DNA of 64,000 bases, from the NCBI RefSeq assembly GCF_027706745.1, contig NZ_JAQFWP010000038.1, positions 1 to 64,000 on the forward strand, given 5' to 3'. The stretch is from Nocardiopsis suaedae. Lineage in GTDB: Bacteria > Actinomycetota > Actinomycetes > Streptosporangiales > Streptosporangiaceae. Numbering within the stretch: the stretch's first letter is position 1; each line of letters starts with the position of its first letter. Below the pieces are notes generated by a model that was not told the DNA's origin, searched no databases, and worked only from the letters and a program-made list of their open reading frames with translations. Shown piece by piece: positions 44,101-51,838 of this stretch. The position numbers were made by a program, and so were the translations under genes.

Positions 44101-45363
44101 TTCGACCCTCGCGTGTTCGGCTGCGATACCGGCGGCCGCCGCCTGGGTACGGGCTTCCTCTACCGCAATGCTGAGAGCCCGCTCGGCCGCCTCTTCGCGT
44201 TCACGCGCCGCCCCCACCCGCTTCTCGGCATCGGCCACGACCTTGTTCGCGTGCTCGGCGTCCCGACGGGCGGCCTCCTTCTGCTTACCGACTCGCGTGG
44301 CTTCGGCGCCGGCCCGTTCGAGTTCCCTGGCACTGCGCATCTCCGGGGCTTCGCGCAGTGCCCGCTCTTCAGCGCCCAGCCGCACACCCTCTACGCGCAG
44401 CTCCTCCAATTCGCCGTCTGCCGCCTCGACCGCCCGATGCGCCTCCGCATGGCGGCCTTCGGCATCACGCCGCTCATCGCGCAGCGTCTCGTATTTCGAG
44501 TTCCTGTCCCTTGGCGGTGCCGCCTTACGCGCTGCGGCCACGCGGGCGTACGTCCGATAGTGGTCGAGGAAGCGCGTCGCCGCCCTCTGCGCGTCGACCA
44601 TGGCGGCGAGTTCCTCGCGGTCCTCGTCCAAGCTGCGGAAGGCGTCGGCCGCGTCGGCCAGGACCGTCTGGTCGATCGGCGGCAGGGCCTCGGTAAGCGC
44701 GTTCGACAGCGCCTTCTCATCGGGCCGCTTCGAGAGCTGGGGCTGTCGTAGCTGAATGAGCAGTTCGACAAGTGCCCGATAGCGCTCCTCCCCGAGTCCG
44801 AACAGTTCTTCGTCGACGGCCCTTCGATAGTCCCGGCTCCTGTCGTACAGCCGACCGTGATCCCCCACCGCCTCGTCGAGACGCTCCCGGGTCAGTGCCG
44901 TGCCCGTGGCATCGGCCAGGCCGAGCTCCTCACCGATCCGCTGTCGTGTGACGAAGTACCAGTGCCGCGCGATCCCTCTGCCGTCGACCGCCTTAAGCCC
45001 GCATCCAAGGGTCCGGAACTCGGTGCCCCCGTCCTCGGACAGGCGGCCGAACTCGACCCACGTGTAGCCGAGGCGCTCTGAATGACCGTGCTCCCCTCCG
45101 AGGAGCAGATTCCATTCCATGCGCTTCTTAGGGTCGCCGTCGGGCTCGACCCGGCGCGCCGCCAAGTCACCGTCCAACAAGAACGGCAGCGAGAGCGCCA
45201 GCACCTTCGACTTGCCCGTCCCGTTGTTCCCCCGCAGGAGCAGACGGCCGTCGCGGAACCAGAACTCTTCGGTGTCGTAGTAGAACATGTCGACGATGCC
45301 GATGCGCATCGGCTGCCACCGGGTCCGCGTCGGCTCTGGGAGGCGGGGGTCTGCCTCGGTCAT
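41188..45363 (-). CDS. jetC: Wadjet type II SMC-like ATPase JetC (TIGR02680)
   Basis: The 1391-residue SMC/MukB-like ATPase has Walker A RGNNGTGKSKVL (44-55), long coiled coil (about 280-1150), ABC signature SGGERVLSMSIPLF (about 1270) and Walker B PRLVTLDEAFAGVDDNAR (about 1295). A mid-coil region with PVPGPSLREIL (near 665) may be the hinge. In Wadjet, JetC with JetA and JetB forms a condensin-like loop-extruding motor. Start and end overlap jetB and jetD as ATGA. Codon usage is normal for the window, so the operon is not recently acquired from a low-GC source. Confidence 0.94.
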   Translation of the reverse strand: MTEADPRLPEPTRTRWQPMRIGIVDMFYYDTEEFWFRDGRLLLRGNNGTGKSKVLALSLPFLLDGDLAARRVEPDGDPKKRMEWNLLLGGEHGHSERLGYTWVEFGRLSEDGGTEFRTLGCGLKAVDGRGIARHWYFVTRQRIGEELGLADATGTALTRERLDEAVGDHGRLYDRSRDYRRAVDEELFGLGEERYRALVELLIQLRQPQLSKRPDEKALSNALTEALPPIDQTVLADAADAFRSLDEDREELAAMVDAQRAATRFLDHYRTYARVAAARKAAPPRDRNSKYETLRDERRDAEGRHAEAHRAVEAADGELEELRVEGVRLGAEERALREAPEMRSARELERAGAEATRVGKQKEAARRDAEHANKVVADAEKRVGAAREREEAAERALSIAVEEARTQAAAAGIAAEHARVEEHLDRQDDEEASETGAMSAARREATELTDRRERALARVDDLVREAEASAARRRQAEERLTEAEESTAERERERTVAQQALDHEKHALLSEVRDYLRSCTELRLADPEGALDLLQDWMELQEGPDPARDAAEEAAQSADHGLADSIARLGFALDEARRRSGELDAELEGLRQGGQSVPPAPHTRDLHVREGRPGAPLWKLVDFRDGVAPEQRAGLEAALEAAGLLDAWVASQDGRVPPTGDTALAAGGPVPGPSLREILRPAIDRDDPQAAEVTEEAVDRLLASVGLGSLEEEQEGAESSATCVDVQGAFRTGVLSGRWAKEHAEYVGEGAREAARRARIVELERELADVTAHVDTLEADERRESERRRVLSRERAAYPGDERLRAAQASLLAAEKQFQEAGRHREAMAGRAAERAREAEEAATELWLESEELSIPPDAVTGLRHALVEYRLGLAALWPAAKERMDAEYAVRERDEEAQRHREHSTALAERALEAADEAAAAEENFRVLQSTVGEAVEDLHRRISANQAAQRACQRNQDDARRRGSEAREERGIAQARIEHLGEEIDRAAQERAEAVAALRRFAGTGLISVALPDLVVPSVDEEWAPSPAVRLAREVDAELSGTDASQNAWERVQRRLSAEVTALRDALSARGHQATAQSGDDGVVVHVVFQGRERLVPELVDVLEREIDERRRILSAREREILENHLITEIAGTLQELIVAADRQVAAMNTELEQRPTSTGMRLRLVWRPSRKSAPPGLEAARSRLYQDSAAWSQEDREAMGAFLQEQIERVRSRDQAGGTWMEHLTEALDYRAWHEFAVERRGHGGWKSASGPASGGERVLSMSIPLFAAASSHYASAGNPHAPRLVTLDEAFAGVDDNARAKCLGLLAAFDLDVVMTSEREWGCYPEVPGLAIAQLARSEGVAAVLVTRWWWDGYRRTRAQDPPSEGPASHSEPVPATAYEGQDVLWG

Positions 45364-46643
45364 GCTCCGGACTCTCTTTCGGCGGGCGGTTCGGTGTCGA
45401 GCGGGTGGTCGCCGGACGGGTCGCCGATCACGGGGGAGGCGACCGCATAGCGGGCGAGCGCGGGAAGGGGAAGGACCCGCCGGTCCCCGGCCGCCGGGCC
45501 GGATTCCACGCGCACGAGCCCGAGGGCCCTGAGTTTGGTCAGGGCCCTTTCCACGAGCTCCTTCTCCGCACCTGGCTCCTTCGCCGTCTTCGCCCAGTAG
45601 CTCCCGTACTCCCGGGCGAAGGAGCGCACCTGGGCCGCGAGGTCCTCGACCGTCACGGGTCGCGGAGAAAGCGTGGACAGGTGCTGAGCGAGCAGTAGGG
45701 TGACGTGGCCGTGGGTCCCCTTCTCCGGCATCCTCACGTCGGTCAGGTCGTCCTCGGGGTCGACCATCGCGATGCCTTCTGCGCGTACTTCGGCCACCAG
45801 CCCGGTGAGTTCGCTGATCCGCGACGTGATGGCGGCCCTCTGGCTGCTCAGATAGTTGCGCTCCTCCTCACTGAGCGACGTGAAGTACAGGACGGGGTCG
45901 TCAAGCAGGCGACGGGTGAGCCGGTGGCGGATCTCCTTGTTCCGGAGCTCCTCGCTCTCCATGCCCGACGTGAGCGGGTCCGCTGCCAGCTCCGCCAGGC
46001 GCTCCTCGAACGTCCGAGCCGTGACCATGGACGGTCCGACCCTGCCGACGAGCAGGCCTGCCAGGACGCGCCGCCGCACGTCGTACAGCACGTCCCCGGT
46101 GGAGCGGACGTAGTCCTCCTCATCACCGGCGACCTTGGCCAGTACCCCCATCGCCACCAGCAGGCGCACGACCGCGACGAGGTCGGCCCGCTCCCCGCGC
46201 TCTTCCAGGGTGAAGACGACCCCGGCGCCGGAGATCGCGTCATCGGCGGCCTCCAGCACCACCTGTTCGGCGAGTCGGCCGAGGGCGATCTGCGCTTCGG
46301 AGCGCTCCAGCACGGCAAGTCCCAGGCAGAGCAGGACGTATCGGCGGCGGGTCAACGGCGATCGGGCACCCGTCGTCTCCCGCGCCGGATGTGTGGCGTC
46401 GTCCGGGGCCCCGGGGGACTTGCGCAGCCGAGCAGCTTCGGAGTCCACGTGCAGATGCCATCCGGTGTTCCGGTCGAACCAGGCCTGGAGCTCCCGGGCG
46501 TGCTGCCGGACCCGGCCGAAGTCCTCGGCCGTCGGGCCGTGCCCCTGCAGGAGCGGCTCGCGAAGCAGCGCGCGCGCCGCCTTACGCAGGTCGGACCGGC
46601 GCTGTTCCCGGGTACGGTCGCCCAGCGACAGCGAATCCCCCAT
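45360..46643 (-). CDS. jetB: Wadjet type II subunit JetB (TIGR02678, DUF2398)
   Basis: The protein of about 427 residues belongs to TIGR02678/DUF2398 (EQRRSDLRKAARALLREPLL; FTSLSEEERNYLSSQRAAI; RMPEKGTHGHVTLLLAQHL). It is the small kite-like or winged-helix partner of the SMC subunit in Wadjet. The ATG overlaps the jetA stop as TGATG; a GTG one codon earlier is equally possible. It ends in an ATGA overlap with jetC. Confidence 0.92.
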   Translation of the reverse strand: MGDSLSLGDRTREQRRSDLRKAARALLREPLLQGHGPTAEDFGRVRQHARELQAWFDRNTGWHLHVDSEAARLRKSPGAPDDATHPARETTGARSPLTRRRYVLLCLGLAVLERSEAQIALGRLAEQVVLEAADDAISGAGVVFTLEERGERADLVAVVRLLVAMGVLAKVAGDEEDYVRSTGDVLYDVRRRVLAGLLVGRVGPSMVTARTFEERLAELAADPLTSGMESEELRNKEIRHRLTRRLLDDPVLYFTSLSEEERNYLSSQRAAITSRISELTGLVAEVRAEGIAMVDPEDDLTDVRMPEKGTHGHVTLLLAQHLSTLSPRPVTVEDLAAQVRSFAREYGSYWAKTAKEPGAEKELVERALTKLRALGLVRVESGPAAGDRRVLPLPALARYAVASPVIGDPSGDHPLDTEPPAERESGA

Positions 46644-48241
46644 CACTCGGCACGCCCTTCGAGGTCGGTGATCTCCACGATGTGGTCCGGTCCACTGAAC
46701 ACTCCGTCGGGTGTAGTGATCTGCGCAGTCACAGGGTCCGGGGCCGCGCGCAAACGGATCTCCATGCCGCCGTCGCCGCTCGTGGTCACGGACTCCTCGG
46801 CGCCGTTCGGCCAGGCGGCGAGAGCGTCCCCGAGCAGTCCTAGGAAGAGGTGGAACACTTCCGGGTCGAGCTCGCCGACATCCGACAGCCGCATGGGCCC
46901 TCCCGTGTCCAACCGGGCCCGTGCGGCAGCGGTCTGCTCGGCCTGCCTGCGTGCCTGTTCGGCCAGATGCCTGCGTTCCTCACTCCGGTCGGTGATCCTG
47001 CGCGGCTTACCCCTGCGCTCATAGCTTCCGGTCTTGCGGAGTCGCGGACTGATCCTGATCGGCGGCGCCTGGACCCACGGAGTACTCGGCGCGACAGGCT
47101 CCTCATCACGAGCGTCCACCGTCCCCGGGTCCACCGTGAGGTGGCGTGCGGGGTAGAGCCCGAACGCGGTTCGCCACAGCATGTGCCTGGCGTCATCGTC
47201 GGGGGCCTCGGCGAACCAGCGCGCGAGGGCACGGAAGTCGGAGGAACGATCGGATCGGCCGGACCGCCGCTCGTTCAGGGCCGACACGACCGCCAGGAGC
47301 TGGGGGACGGCACTGCGCGCCGCCGTCCGCAGCAGGCGCGCCTGGGGTTCGTGCTCCGGGGAGCTGAGAAACCATCCACGCAACCCGCCCCAGCGGTGCT
47401 CCCGCAGGGCAAGGGCACGCCGCTGGGCTTCCGCCTCGGTGCCGGGGGCGGCGTCGGCGGCATCCCGTTCGGCGGCCAGCAGCATCAGACCGTCGATCCG
47501 CCGCCCTCCTCCGGTCGGCGAGTCCTCCAGAGCGAGCAGCAGGCGGGCGATCTCCGCCCCCATGGTCACCAGGTCGCTGATGAAGCGCTGGAGGTAGTCG
47601 ATCAGGCTTTCCTTGTACGCCAGGAAGGCCTCGACCTCGGCGTCGTGAAGGTCGATCGTGCGCTGGAGTGAGCCCATGAACGCTCTCGCGTTGTCGGCCA
47701 GCTCTTCGAAACGTCCTTCGAGGTCACGCATGGCGAGGTGGACGACCGCCGGGTCGGGATCGGACCGGCTGCTCATCTCCAGCAGTTCGCGGAGCTGGCC
47801 GATGATGTCGACAAGGGCCTTGGCCTGGAGTTCGCCGCGCCTTCCCAATCCCCGGTCGTAGGCGGCCAGCGCCTTCTCGGCGGCCTCGCCCTCACGAGTG
47901 AGCTGGTAGATGTACCGGCGCCGGTAGAAGTCCTCGACCGCGGTGACACGGCCCGTGTCGGGGTCCTGGCGCAGGTTGCCCCAGTCGGCGAGCTTGTCCA
48001 TGGCCTGTACGACGTCTTCAGGGTCGCTCGGACGCGCCTCCGGGGCGAGGAGCCGTGCGACGTCGTCGGGGCGGAGGTGGACGGTGTAGCGCTCTTTCTC
48101 GCGGACGAAGACCCCCATGACCGCGCGGTACAGGCCGCTATTGGGGGTGTTGAGATGAGCGAATGGACGGTAGCGCGCCGACGCCCCGTCAGGGCCCGCC
48201 TGGGCCTCCGCTTTGTCTCCGCTGTCTAACATCGCTCCCAT
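46643..48241 (-). CDS. jetA: Wadjet type II subunit JetA (TIGR02677, DUF2397)
   Basis: The protein of about 532 residues is recognisable as TIGR02677/DUF2397 by RYRPFAHLNTPNSGLYRAVMGVFVREKERYTVHLRPDDVARLL near the N-terminus. In Wadjet, JetA is the kleisin-like subunit that bridges the JetC heads. Helical segments with many charged residues fill the middle. The start is uncertain: ATGs exist at 48310, 48241 and 48232. I use 48241 because the family-conserved part begins soon after it, but none has a well-placed ribosome site. It is the first gene of the jet operon, and all junctions overlap. Confidence 0.9.
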   Translation of the reverse strand: MGAMLDSGDKAEAQAGPDGASARYRPFAHLNTPNSGLYRAVMGVFVREKERYTVHLRPDDVARLLAPEARPSDPEDVVQAMDKLADWGNLRQDPDTGRVTAVEDFYRRRYIYQLTREGEAAEKALAAYDRGLGRRGELQAKALVDIIGQLRELLEMSSRSDPDPAVVHLAMRDLEGRFEELADNARAFMGSLQRTIDLHDAEVEAFLAYKESLIDYLQRFISDLVTMGAEIARLLLALEDSPTGGGRRIDGLMLLAAERDAADAAPGTEAEAQRRALALREHRWGGLRGWFLSSPEHEPQARLLRTAARSAVPQLLAVVSALNERRSGRSDRSSDFRALARWFAEAPDDDARHMLWRTAFGLYPARHLTVDPGTVDARDEEPVAPSTPWVQAPPIRISPRLRKTGSYERRGKPRRITDRSEERRHLAEQARRQAEQTAAARARLDTGGPMRLSDVGELDPEVFHLFLGLLGDALAAWPNGAEESVTTSGDGGMEIRLRAAPDPVTAQITTPDGVFSGPDHIVEITDLEGRAE

Positions 48242-48569
48242 TGTCAGCGGCCGGTCGCCTTTGCGCGCCCTGAACGACCGACCCTGGGGCAGCGGAGAAG
48301 CAACGCCCATTCCTGTGACGTGGGTGAACGCCGTGGTGGCCGGTCGCGGCCATCGTGGCCGGTTCGGTGATGGTCATCCCTCACAGAGACGGTGTCCGGT
48401 CAGCCGTCCTGCTGGACCTCAACGCCGTCGGCACGGAGCACGGTGACGATGCCCATCTACTTCCTCGCTTGGGATCGGCGACCCTGGTGAGGCTTCCCGG
48501 GGTGGCCTGCTCGCCACGGTCTCGCCGTGAGTAGGCTCCCCGTGACGGACGGACTCGGGAGGCCGCCCC
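48242..48569. other. Divergent intergenic region between jetA and a membrane protein gene
   Basis: About 330 bases. Apart from two GTGGCCGGT direct repeats (near 48334 and 48356) I see nothing distinctive: no clear -10/-35 pair and no gene. The jet promoter must lie here. Confidence 0.35.
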
Positions 48570-49904
48570 ATGGCCGAGAAGGCACGGGACGCTTCGTCTC
48601 TGAGGAACGAGGCGCACGGGAACTCGGGGCCGGTGTTCCAGTTCAGGGACGTCCACGGGTCGCTCACCCTCGTTCAGCGCGGGTCGCGGCTCGCCGTCGG
48701 GGCCGTGTTGGGGGTGCTGGGCCTCCTGCTCGTCCATGGGGTCGTGCTCGCCCGCTATGCCGAGTTCTACCGGACGCTCGGCGTCGGGCTCGGGGAGGTG
48801 CCGGTCGGGTACGGCGAATTCGTCGCCGCCACGGCCGAGGCCGTCGTCGTCGCGGCCACCGTCGTGGTCGTCCTGGTCGCCGCCTATGCCGCCGGGGCCG
48901 CGCTCATCGCCCCGGCGCCCTCACGCGCGCTCGTGGCACCGACAGCGGCCCTCACGACGCTCATCTACCTGGCCGGCATGGTCGCCGTCGTCTACGGAGC
49001 CGCCTACGCCGCGCTGCTCACCAGGCTCCCCGAAGGGGCAATCGACCTGGTCGCGACGCTCGCGGCCGCGGTGGTCGGACTGGGGTGGCTCGGCAGTGCG
49101 GCCCGGCTCATCAGACGGGACAACGCCTACGCCTACCTGTCCGGGTGCGGGATCGGGGGCGCGGCGGCGTCCGTCGCCGCCGCCCCTGCCGTGGCGCTGC
49201 GCGTGTGGCTCCTCCCCCAACCGTGGCCACTGCTGCTGTTCTTCACCGGGGCCGCCGCGGCCTTCGCCGTCCTGCGGCGGTGGGCACGGAGGAGGACGGC
49301 CGTGGCGGCCACCGTCCCGGGTGGAGGCGACGGAGGTACCGACGGGGGCGGTGACGAAGACGGGAAGGATGAGGGGGAGGACTCCGCGACGGCCCGGCCG
49401 CGTGACCTGCTGATGCGCCTCCTGCACGACCTGGTCCCCTTCTCTGATCCGCGGGATCTGTCGTCGCGTGTCCCCGGCGCCCAGGCGCGCCGGACGGTCG
49501 TCGCCCTCCTGGTCGGCGTCGGGCTGCTGGGCCTCCTCGGGCTGGGCGGGTACATCCTGGCGGCCGGGAGCGCCGTCAACGCGGGGCTGGCCGTGCGCGA
49601 GTACGGCTACCTGCCGCCGGAGCGGTCCGCCCTGGCCCTGCCCAGGACCATCCGGCCGGTCCAGGTGTCCCCGGTCGGGGCGGGCACCGACCCCGCCGGA
49701 ATCTGCGCGGCCCCCGAGCGGGCGGCGACGCTGATCGGCCGGGAGGACGGCGCCGCCTGGCTGCTCCTGCGCCCGGTGGAGGACGACACGTTCCCACCCG
49801 AGGTGGTGCCGGTGTCCACGGACGACTACGTCGTCCGCCTGCGCCCGGACAGCGGACTCGGCTCCGATCCGTGGACGGAACCGGTCTGCGTTCCGGAGGG
49901 GTGA
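48570..49904 (+). CDS. Hypothetical multi-pass membrane protein with effector-type N-terminal motif
   Basis: The 444-residue protein has five or six hydrophobic helices (about 45-63, 90-115, 130-155, 160-180, 195-245, 310-335). An acidic Gly-rich loop (about 250-275) and a C-terminal soluble domain (about 340-444) follow. Residues 17-32 (GNSGPVFQFRDVHGSL) resemble the short glycine/valine/histidine motif at the N-terminus of many actinobacterial NTPase and effector proteins. The ATG follows GGGAGG by seven bases. It is coupled to the SUKH-like gene downstream by a GTGA overlap. I do not recognise a named family. Confidence 0.8.
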   Translation: MAEKARDASSLRNEAHGNSGPVFQFRDVHGSLTLVQRGSRLAVGAVLGVLGLLLVHGVVLARYAEFYRTLGVGLGEVPVGYGEFVAATAEAVVVAATVVVVLVAAYAAGAALIAPAPSRALVAPTAALTTLIYLAGMVAVVYGAAYAALLTRLPEGAIDLVATLAAAVVGLGWLGSAARLIRRDNAYAYLSGCGIGGAAASVAAAPAVALRVWLLPQPWPLLLFFTGAAAAFAVLRRWARRRTAVAATVPGGGDGGTDGGGDEDGKDEGEDSATARPRDLLMRLLHDLVPFSDPRDLSSRVPGAQARRTVVALLVGVGLLGLLGLGGYILAAGSAVNAGLAVREYGYLPPERSALALPRTIRPVQVSPVGAGTDPAGICAAPERAATLIGREDGAAWLLLRPVEDDTFPPEVVPVSTDDYVVRLRPDSGLGSDPWTEPVCVPEG

Positions 49905-50971
49905 GCGCAGAAGGGGGAGTGGAGCGGGGGGAACGTGCCCGGAGGCCCCGCCGTCGGAGCGGTGTGAACACGGATCGACCCGGTACCGGGGAGCCCGCCG
50001 AGCGGCGGCACGCCCGCATTCTCGCCAAGGCCGAGCTGCTGGAGCGGCGCGGGCGGGCGGCGACCGCCGCCCGCAGGCCGCCGACGGCGGAGGCCGCCGT
50101 GCGGGCACGCGAGGACGCACTGGGAATCGGGCTTCCCGGGTCCTACCGGTCGTTCATCACCGGTGTGGCCGACGGGCTCGACGCCTTCGGCGTCCGGATC
50201 GCCCCGCTGGCCAGGGCGCACCTGTGGGAGGACCTGGAGGATTGGCCCGACCCCGCCTACGCTCGCGGCCCGTTCCCCCTCACCCCTGAGGGAGGTCCCC
50301 CGTTCCCTGGAGACGGCGACGGCGCAGGGGCCGCCGACGCCTGGTGGCGGGAGGTCCTCGGCTGGCGCGAGGACGACCGGGGACAGTCCAACATCTTCTT
50401 GTTCCCCGGACTGCTGATGCTCGGCGACCTCGGTTGCGGATACGCGATCAACCTCGTGTTCAACGGGGAGGCGCGGGGCCGGGTGGTGTGCACCTGGGCG
50501 AACGAAGGGCCACCGGTGTTCGCCCCCGAACCCGATCTGGCGGCCTGGTACGAGTCATGGCTCGACCTGCTGCTGTGCGACGCGGTTCCGCCGGCGCCGT
50601 CGGGTCCGCTACTTCGCGTCCGCCGCTTCGTGAAACACCCCGGCACCCCGCTCGACGGTGCCGAGCGCGCCCGGGAGGTCCTGCTCACGGCCGCGCGCGG
50701 CGACGGCGAGGGCGACGGCCTCACAGGCGAGGCCGTGGACGGCGTCTTCTCGGCCCTGCGCACCGACACTGACCCGCGGGTGCGCCTCGCCGCGGTGTGC
50801 GCCCTGTCCCGGGGCCCCGGCGGCACCGACCGCCTCCGCGCCGCCGTGCCCGGAACCGAGGGCGCCCCCGCCGACCTGGCGCGCGCGCTGCTCGCCGCGA
50901 CGGCGGGCGGCGACGGGGTCAGTACCGCGCGCCCTCGTCCTCGCCGGGATTCCCGCCGGTCCGTGTCCTGA
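49901..50971 (+). CDS. SMI1/KNR4 (SUKH) family protein
   Basis: The protein of about 356 residues has a SUKH-like fold in the middle (about 70-220): AREDALGIGLPGSYRSFITGVADGLDAFGVRIAPL and FLFPGLLMLGDLGCGYAINLVFNG. A C-terminal Ala-rich HEAT-like tail follows (DTDPRVRLAAVCALSRGPGG). SUKH proteins are often immunity proteins of polymorphic toxins. The GTG at 49901 overlaps the previous stop as GTGA with GGAGGG just before it; a GTG at 49964 is an alternative. The last 53 bases overlap the convergent TetR gene. Confidence 0.75.
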   Translation: MSAEGGVERGERARRPRRRSGVNTDRPGTGEPAERRHARILAKAELLERRGRAATAARRPPTAEAAVRAREDALGIGLPGSYRSFITGVADGLDAFGVRIAPLARAHLWEDLEDWPDPAYARGPFPLTPEGGPPFPGDGDGAGAADAWWREVLGWREDDRGQSNIFLFPGLLMLGDLGCGYAINLVFNGEARGRVVCTWANEGPPVFAPEPDLAAWYESWLDLLLCDAVPPAPSGPLLRVRRFVKHPGTPLDGAERAREVLLTAARGDGEGDGLTGEAVDGVFSALRTDTDPRVRLAAVCALSRGPGGTDRLRAAVPGTEGAPADLARALLAATAGGDGVSTARPRPRRDSRRSVS

Positions 50972-51590
50972 CTTTCTCGAAGAGGCCCTCCAGGCCGGCC
51001 AGGAAGGCCTCCAGGGCCAGCTCGAAGCTGTCCTCGTCGATCTCGACGGCGTGCTCGGCCAGCTTGTGGGCCTGGAACAGGTTGGGGTACCGGTCCCGGT
51101 AGACCTGGACGTCGTCGTCGAATCCGCGCGCGAAGGAGTTGATCGCGCCGCCCACCACCAGGTACTTCGTCGAGGCGCCGATCATCGTGGCGTGTCTGGG
51201 CGGCCACCCGGCCGCCACCAGCCCGCCGTGGATCGCGTCCGCGCGGCGCAGGGCCTCCTCCCGGCGTCCGGGGCCCACGGCGATCACGGGGACCAGGTTG
51301 GGGTGGGCCGCCAGGGCCCGGCGGTAGGTGCGGGCCCACACCGTCAGCCCGTGCCGCCAGTCGCCGCCGTCGAAGCCGGACACGTCGACGCCCGCCATGA
51401 TCCCGTTGGCGATGTCGGCCAGCAGGTCGTCCTTGGTCCGGTAGTGGCTGTACAGGGACGCCGCCTGGACGTCGAGCTCCTGGGCCAGCTTGCGCATGGA
51501 CAGCCCTTCGAGGCCGTCGCGGTCCACCAGCCCGAGGGCGGCGTCCCGGATGCCCTCTCGGGTCAGCAGCGGGGTCTTCGGGCGGGCCAC
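50919..51590 (-). CDS. TetR/AcrR family transcriptional regulator
   Basis: The 223 residues have an N-terminal TetR helix-turn-helix (about 10-57; GLSMRKLAQELDVQAASLYSHYRTKDDLL) and a TetR_C-like ligand domain. It diverges from the acyl-CoA dehydrogenase gene. The 19-base palindrome at 51802-51820 in the shared upstream region is the obvious operator, suggesting repression relieved by an acyl-CoA or related ligand; the ligand is not known from sequence. Confidence 0.9.
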   Translation of the reverse strand: MARPKTPLLTREGIRDAALGLVDRDGLEGLSMRKLAQELDVQAASLYSHYRTKDDLLADIANGIMAGVDVSGFDGGDWRHGLTVWARTYRRALAAHPNLVPVIAVGPGRREEALRRADAIHGGLVAAGWPPRHATMIGASTKYLVVGGAINSFARGFDDDVQVYRDRYPNLFQAHKLAEHAVEIDEDSFELALEAFLAGLEGLFEKVRTRTGGNPGEDEGARY

Positions 51591-51767
51591 TCCTCGTCCT
51601 CTCGGTCGGTCCCTGCCGGTTCCGTCGTGCGCCGCCTAGGCGCGGCGCGCCGTGTGCGGGTACCGAACGATCCTGCCATGCCCGGCGCGGTCCCGCCCGC
51701 CGTGCCCGGCAGGGGCCCAGTGGACGCCTTCCCGGGCGGCCCCTCGGCCGGAGGGCGCGGTACCCCC

Positions 51768-51796
51768 TTGCGGTGCGGGGAAAGGAGGTCTACGGT
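51768..51796 (+). promoter_or_regulatory. Predicted promoter of the acyl-CoA dehydrogenase gene
   Basis: TTGCGG (51768-51773) and TACGGT (51791-51796) are 17 bases apart. The expected start point falls at the palindrome at 51802, so a bound TetR protein would block initiation. Confidence 0.5.
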
Positions 51797-51801
51797 CAAG
51801 T

Positions 51802-51820
51802 AACCGAACACTGTTAGGTT
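51802..51820. promoter_or_regulatory. TetR-type operator palindrome
   Basis: AACCGAACACTGTTAGGTT is an inverted repeat of AACC-n-AACA-n-TGTT-n-GGTT with all paired positions matching. It sits between the predicted -10 and the ATG at 51839, downstream of the divergent TetR gene. Confidence 0.7.
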
Positions 51821-51838
51821 CAGAAGGGAGCACGGGGC

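Noticed and set aside
42892-44751. A 619-codon plus-strand open frame
   Set aside because: It is antisense to the coiled-coil part of jetC and has no recognisable domain or ribosome site.
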